DNA of 64,000 nucleotides from Paracamarosporium sp. OC-R06-R3 (lineage: Eukaryota; Ascomycota; Dothideomycetes; Pleosporales; Didymosphaeriaceae): assembly GCA_019828545.1 (NCBI GenBank), contig JACVRA010000061.1, positions 248,198 through 312,197 of the forward strand, in the 5' to 3' direction. Shown here piece by piece: positions 62,301 through 64,000 of this stretch. The translations under genes were made by a program, and so were the position numbers. Numbering within the stretch: the first letter of the stretch is position 1; the number at the start of each line of letters is the position of its first letter. The notes under the pieces were generated by a model. It was given only the letters and a program-made list of their open reading frames with translations, was not told where the DNA came from and ran no database searches.

Positions 62301-64000
62301 ATTTGCCTCGGATCGCTCCTACATTCTGGTTGCAACAATTGAACAAATACCGGTTTGATTTGCTGCCTGGAGATTGGAAGAAAGGAATGATTACGCTTGG
62401 GCTTGCGTATACTGAACTTCATCGAGCCGGTCGGCTCCTCAACATGTTCAGTAATGATCCGTCAGCTCTTCCTCAAGAGTTAGTACATGAAGGTCACCAA
62501 AACTGGAATCCAGCAGAATTCCCAGAGACATTGCTTCTGGAGATTGAGGGTGGCTTTCTAGTGCGTGAGGTGCAGGAAGACATCGCTCAGCATATGCGAG
62601 ATCCCCCCGGTGGTCGGAATGCAGTGCTCCAGCTCAATTGTGGAGAAGGTAAATCTTCTGTTATTGTTCCTATGGTCGCAGCTTCCCTGGCAGACAGGAA
62701 GACGTAAGTCAAATGAACCCTCAAGTTGAGTTCATCGCTAATCTACTCTGAAATTTAGTTTGGTTAGGGTCTTAGTAGGGAAACCCCAGTCGAAACAAAT
62801 GTTTCAGATTCTCGTAACCACGCTCGGGGGACTTTTGGGTCGGCAAATTTTTCATATGCCATTCACCAGATCGCTCAAGCTCAGTCCCTCCGAGGCAGAC
62901 GCGATCGGAGAGATGTACCAGGACTGTATGCGGCAACGAGGCATCTTACTCGTACAGCCAGAGAACATCCTGTCTTTCAAGCTCATGGGCATTGAATGCC
63001 TTATCAATGGGCAATACGACCTAGGCCAGTCCATCTTGCGCACGCAGGATTTTTTCGACAACGCTTCTCGAGACATTGTTGACGAAGCGGATGAAAACTT
63101 CAGCGTGAAGTTCGAGCTATGTTACACTATGGGTACCCAGAATCCAATCGATCTGAGCCCAGAACGATGGAGCATTACCCAGGATATTCTGAGCTTGGTC
63201 GGACACTACGCACCCCGAGTTAGTACGGAATTACCGAACTCAATTGAGGTACTTCGATCAGAGAAGGGCAGATATCCTCGTGTGCGTCTTTTGCGGAAAG
63301 ACGCGGAGGATATGCTGTTAGATCTCATAGCAGGACGTATATGCAAAAACAGATTCGCCTGTCTTCCAATAGCACGACAGCCGCCGACTATGCGAGAAGC
63401 TGTCTATCGTTACATACGCGATCCGGAGCCATCAAATGCAGATGTGAAGATGGTCGAAGAAAGCGAATTCTGGAACAAATCAACCAAAGGACCACTGCTA
63501 CTTATTCGAGGACTGATCGCTGGGGGTATATTACGCTTCGCTTTGACGAGTAAACGATGGAAAGTCAATTATGGGCTAGACCCCAACAGATCTCCAGGAA
63601 CAAAGCTCGCGGTCCCCTATCGGTCGAAAGACAAGCCTTCCTCGCGCTCGGAGTTCAGCCATCCTGACGTCGTTATTGCGTTGACCTCTCTTACCTATTG
63701 CTACGGTGGCCTGGACGATAATGATATGTTCACCACTTTTGCCCATCTTCTTCGGTCCGATCAAAGCAATATAGTGTACGGATCATGGGTTCAAGGTGCT
63801 GATCAACTCCCGGAAGCGTTCCACCTTTTGAGTAATATCAACATCGAAGACAAACATCAATGCGTCTCCGAGGTTTTTCCTTCCCTTAGGTATTCCAAAG
63901 CCGTTATCGACTATTTTCTATCACGTATCGTCTTCACAAAAGAGATCAGAGAATTTCCCAGTAAACTGTCCGCTTCGGGATGGGATTTGGGTTCCGTCAA
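56324..64000 (+). CDS. Giant DUF6606/DUF3638/DUF3645 protein, 3' end beyond window
   Basis: The reading starts at the ATG at 56324 (MASANAATIEYLVWHMVLPPK) and runs off the right edge; about 2500 residues are visible. The N-terminus matches DUF6606 (VKAQNSGILVRR, FELSPQDEQVM, KNTREEIIY, WRRSPLWLLIRV). Far downstream the DUF3638 core is clear: LNCGEGKSSVIVPM, KPQSKQMFQ, MPFTRSLKLSP, LVQPENILSFKLMG, RDIVDEADENFSVKFEL. It is followed by the DUF3645-type VNYGLDPNRSPGTKLAVPYR and FSHPDVVIALTSLTYCYGG. Introns at 61896-61943 (48 nt, frame-keeping, stop-free) and 62704-62758 are well supported. Two frame changes, near 57102-57148 (+1) and near 57641-57665 (back), cancel each other. Members are often annotated as ubiquitinyl hydrolase, but I see no sequence basis for that here. 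Function unknown. Confidence 0.8.
57102..57665 (+). other. Segment read in a shifted frame between two apparent frameshifts
   Basis: Between these positions the conserved protein (LYKAAMARILATVLVQAEKE to LPSWLE) is encoded in a frame one base away from both flanks. The left switch overlaps a T5 run (57104-57108); the right one overlaps two A4 runs (57651-57654 and 57660-57663). Both flanks use the same frame, so the two indels compensate. Confidence 0.7.

Overview
The window looks like nuclear DNA of a filamentous ascomycete (Pezizomycotina, most likely Dothideomycetes). Protein genes are interrupted by short introns (about 45-135 nt) with GTRNGT donors and CTAAC/CTGAC-like branch sites. There are no operons, and the content includes HET-domain and NACHT genes, an Ime2-type kinase, a DENN protein and a DUF3638 giant protein, all typical of filamentous fungi. 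The class-level assignment is inference. I recognise no mobile element, rRNA, tRNA or CRISPR array.

Layout. 1-10.5 kb is gene-dense: the 3' part of an amidase gene (+), a GT25-type glycosyltransferase (-), the cytosolic Fe-S assembly factor NAR1 (+), and an Ime2/MAK-family kinase (-). 10.5-18.6 kb is a long gap of low-complexity, GC-skewed and microsatellite DNA that holds only one candidate small gene (14305-14912, -). 18.6-23.9 kb is a kinesin with a very long coiled-coil tail (-). 23.9-30.9 kb is another gene-poor gap, AT-richer in the middle. 30.9-32.2 kb is the box C/D snoRNP factor BCD1 (-). 34.3-42.5 kb is a convergent pair of predicted Rab-GEF genes: a DENN-domain protein (+) and a VPS9-ankyrin-PX-BAR protein of Vrl1/VARP type (-). 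43.0-44.9 kb is a secreted berberine-bridge-type flavin oxidase (-). 46.9-52.2 kb holds two same-strand genes of the fungal non-self recognition class, a HET-domain protein followed by a NACHT NTPase. 53.1-55.2 kb is an aldo-keto reductase (-) divergent from a Fyv6/FAM192A-like splicing factor (+). From 56.3 kb to the right edge runs the 5' part of a giant DUF6606/DUF3638/DUF3645 protein gene, with two apparent compensating frameshifts.

Functionally the window mixes housekeeping genes (NAR1, BCD1, FYV6-like, kinesin, two membrane-trafficking GEFs, a meiotic/developmental kinase) with accessory genes (HET, NACHT, BBE oxidase, AKR, amidase). The best leads are the helicase-like motifs and paired frameshifts in the DUF3638 gene, the HET+NACHT pair with its Cys-rich NACHT C-terminus, the GEF pair, and the small gene inside the 8-kb gap. 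Exon boundaries were assigned by hand from splice consensus, reading frame and family similarity, and are predictions.
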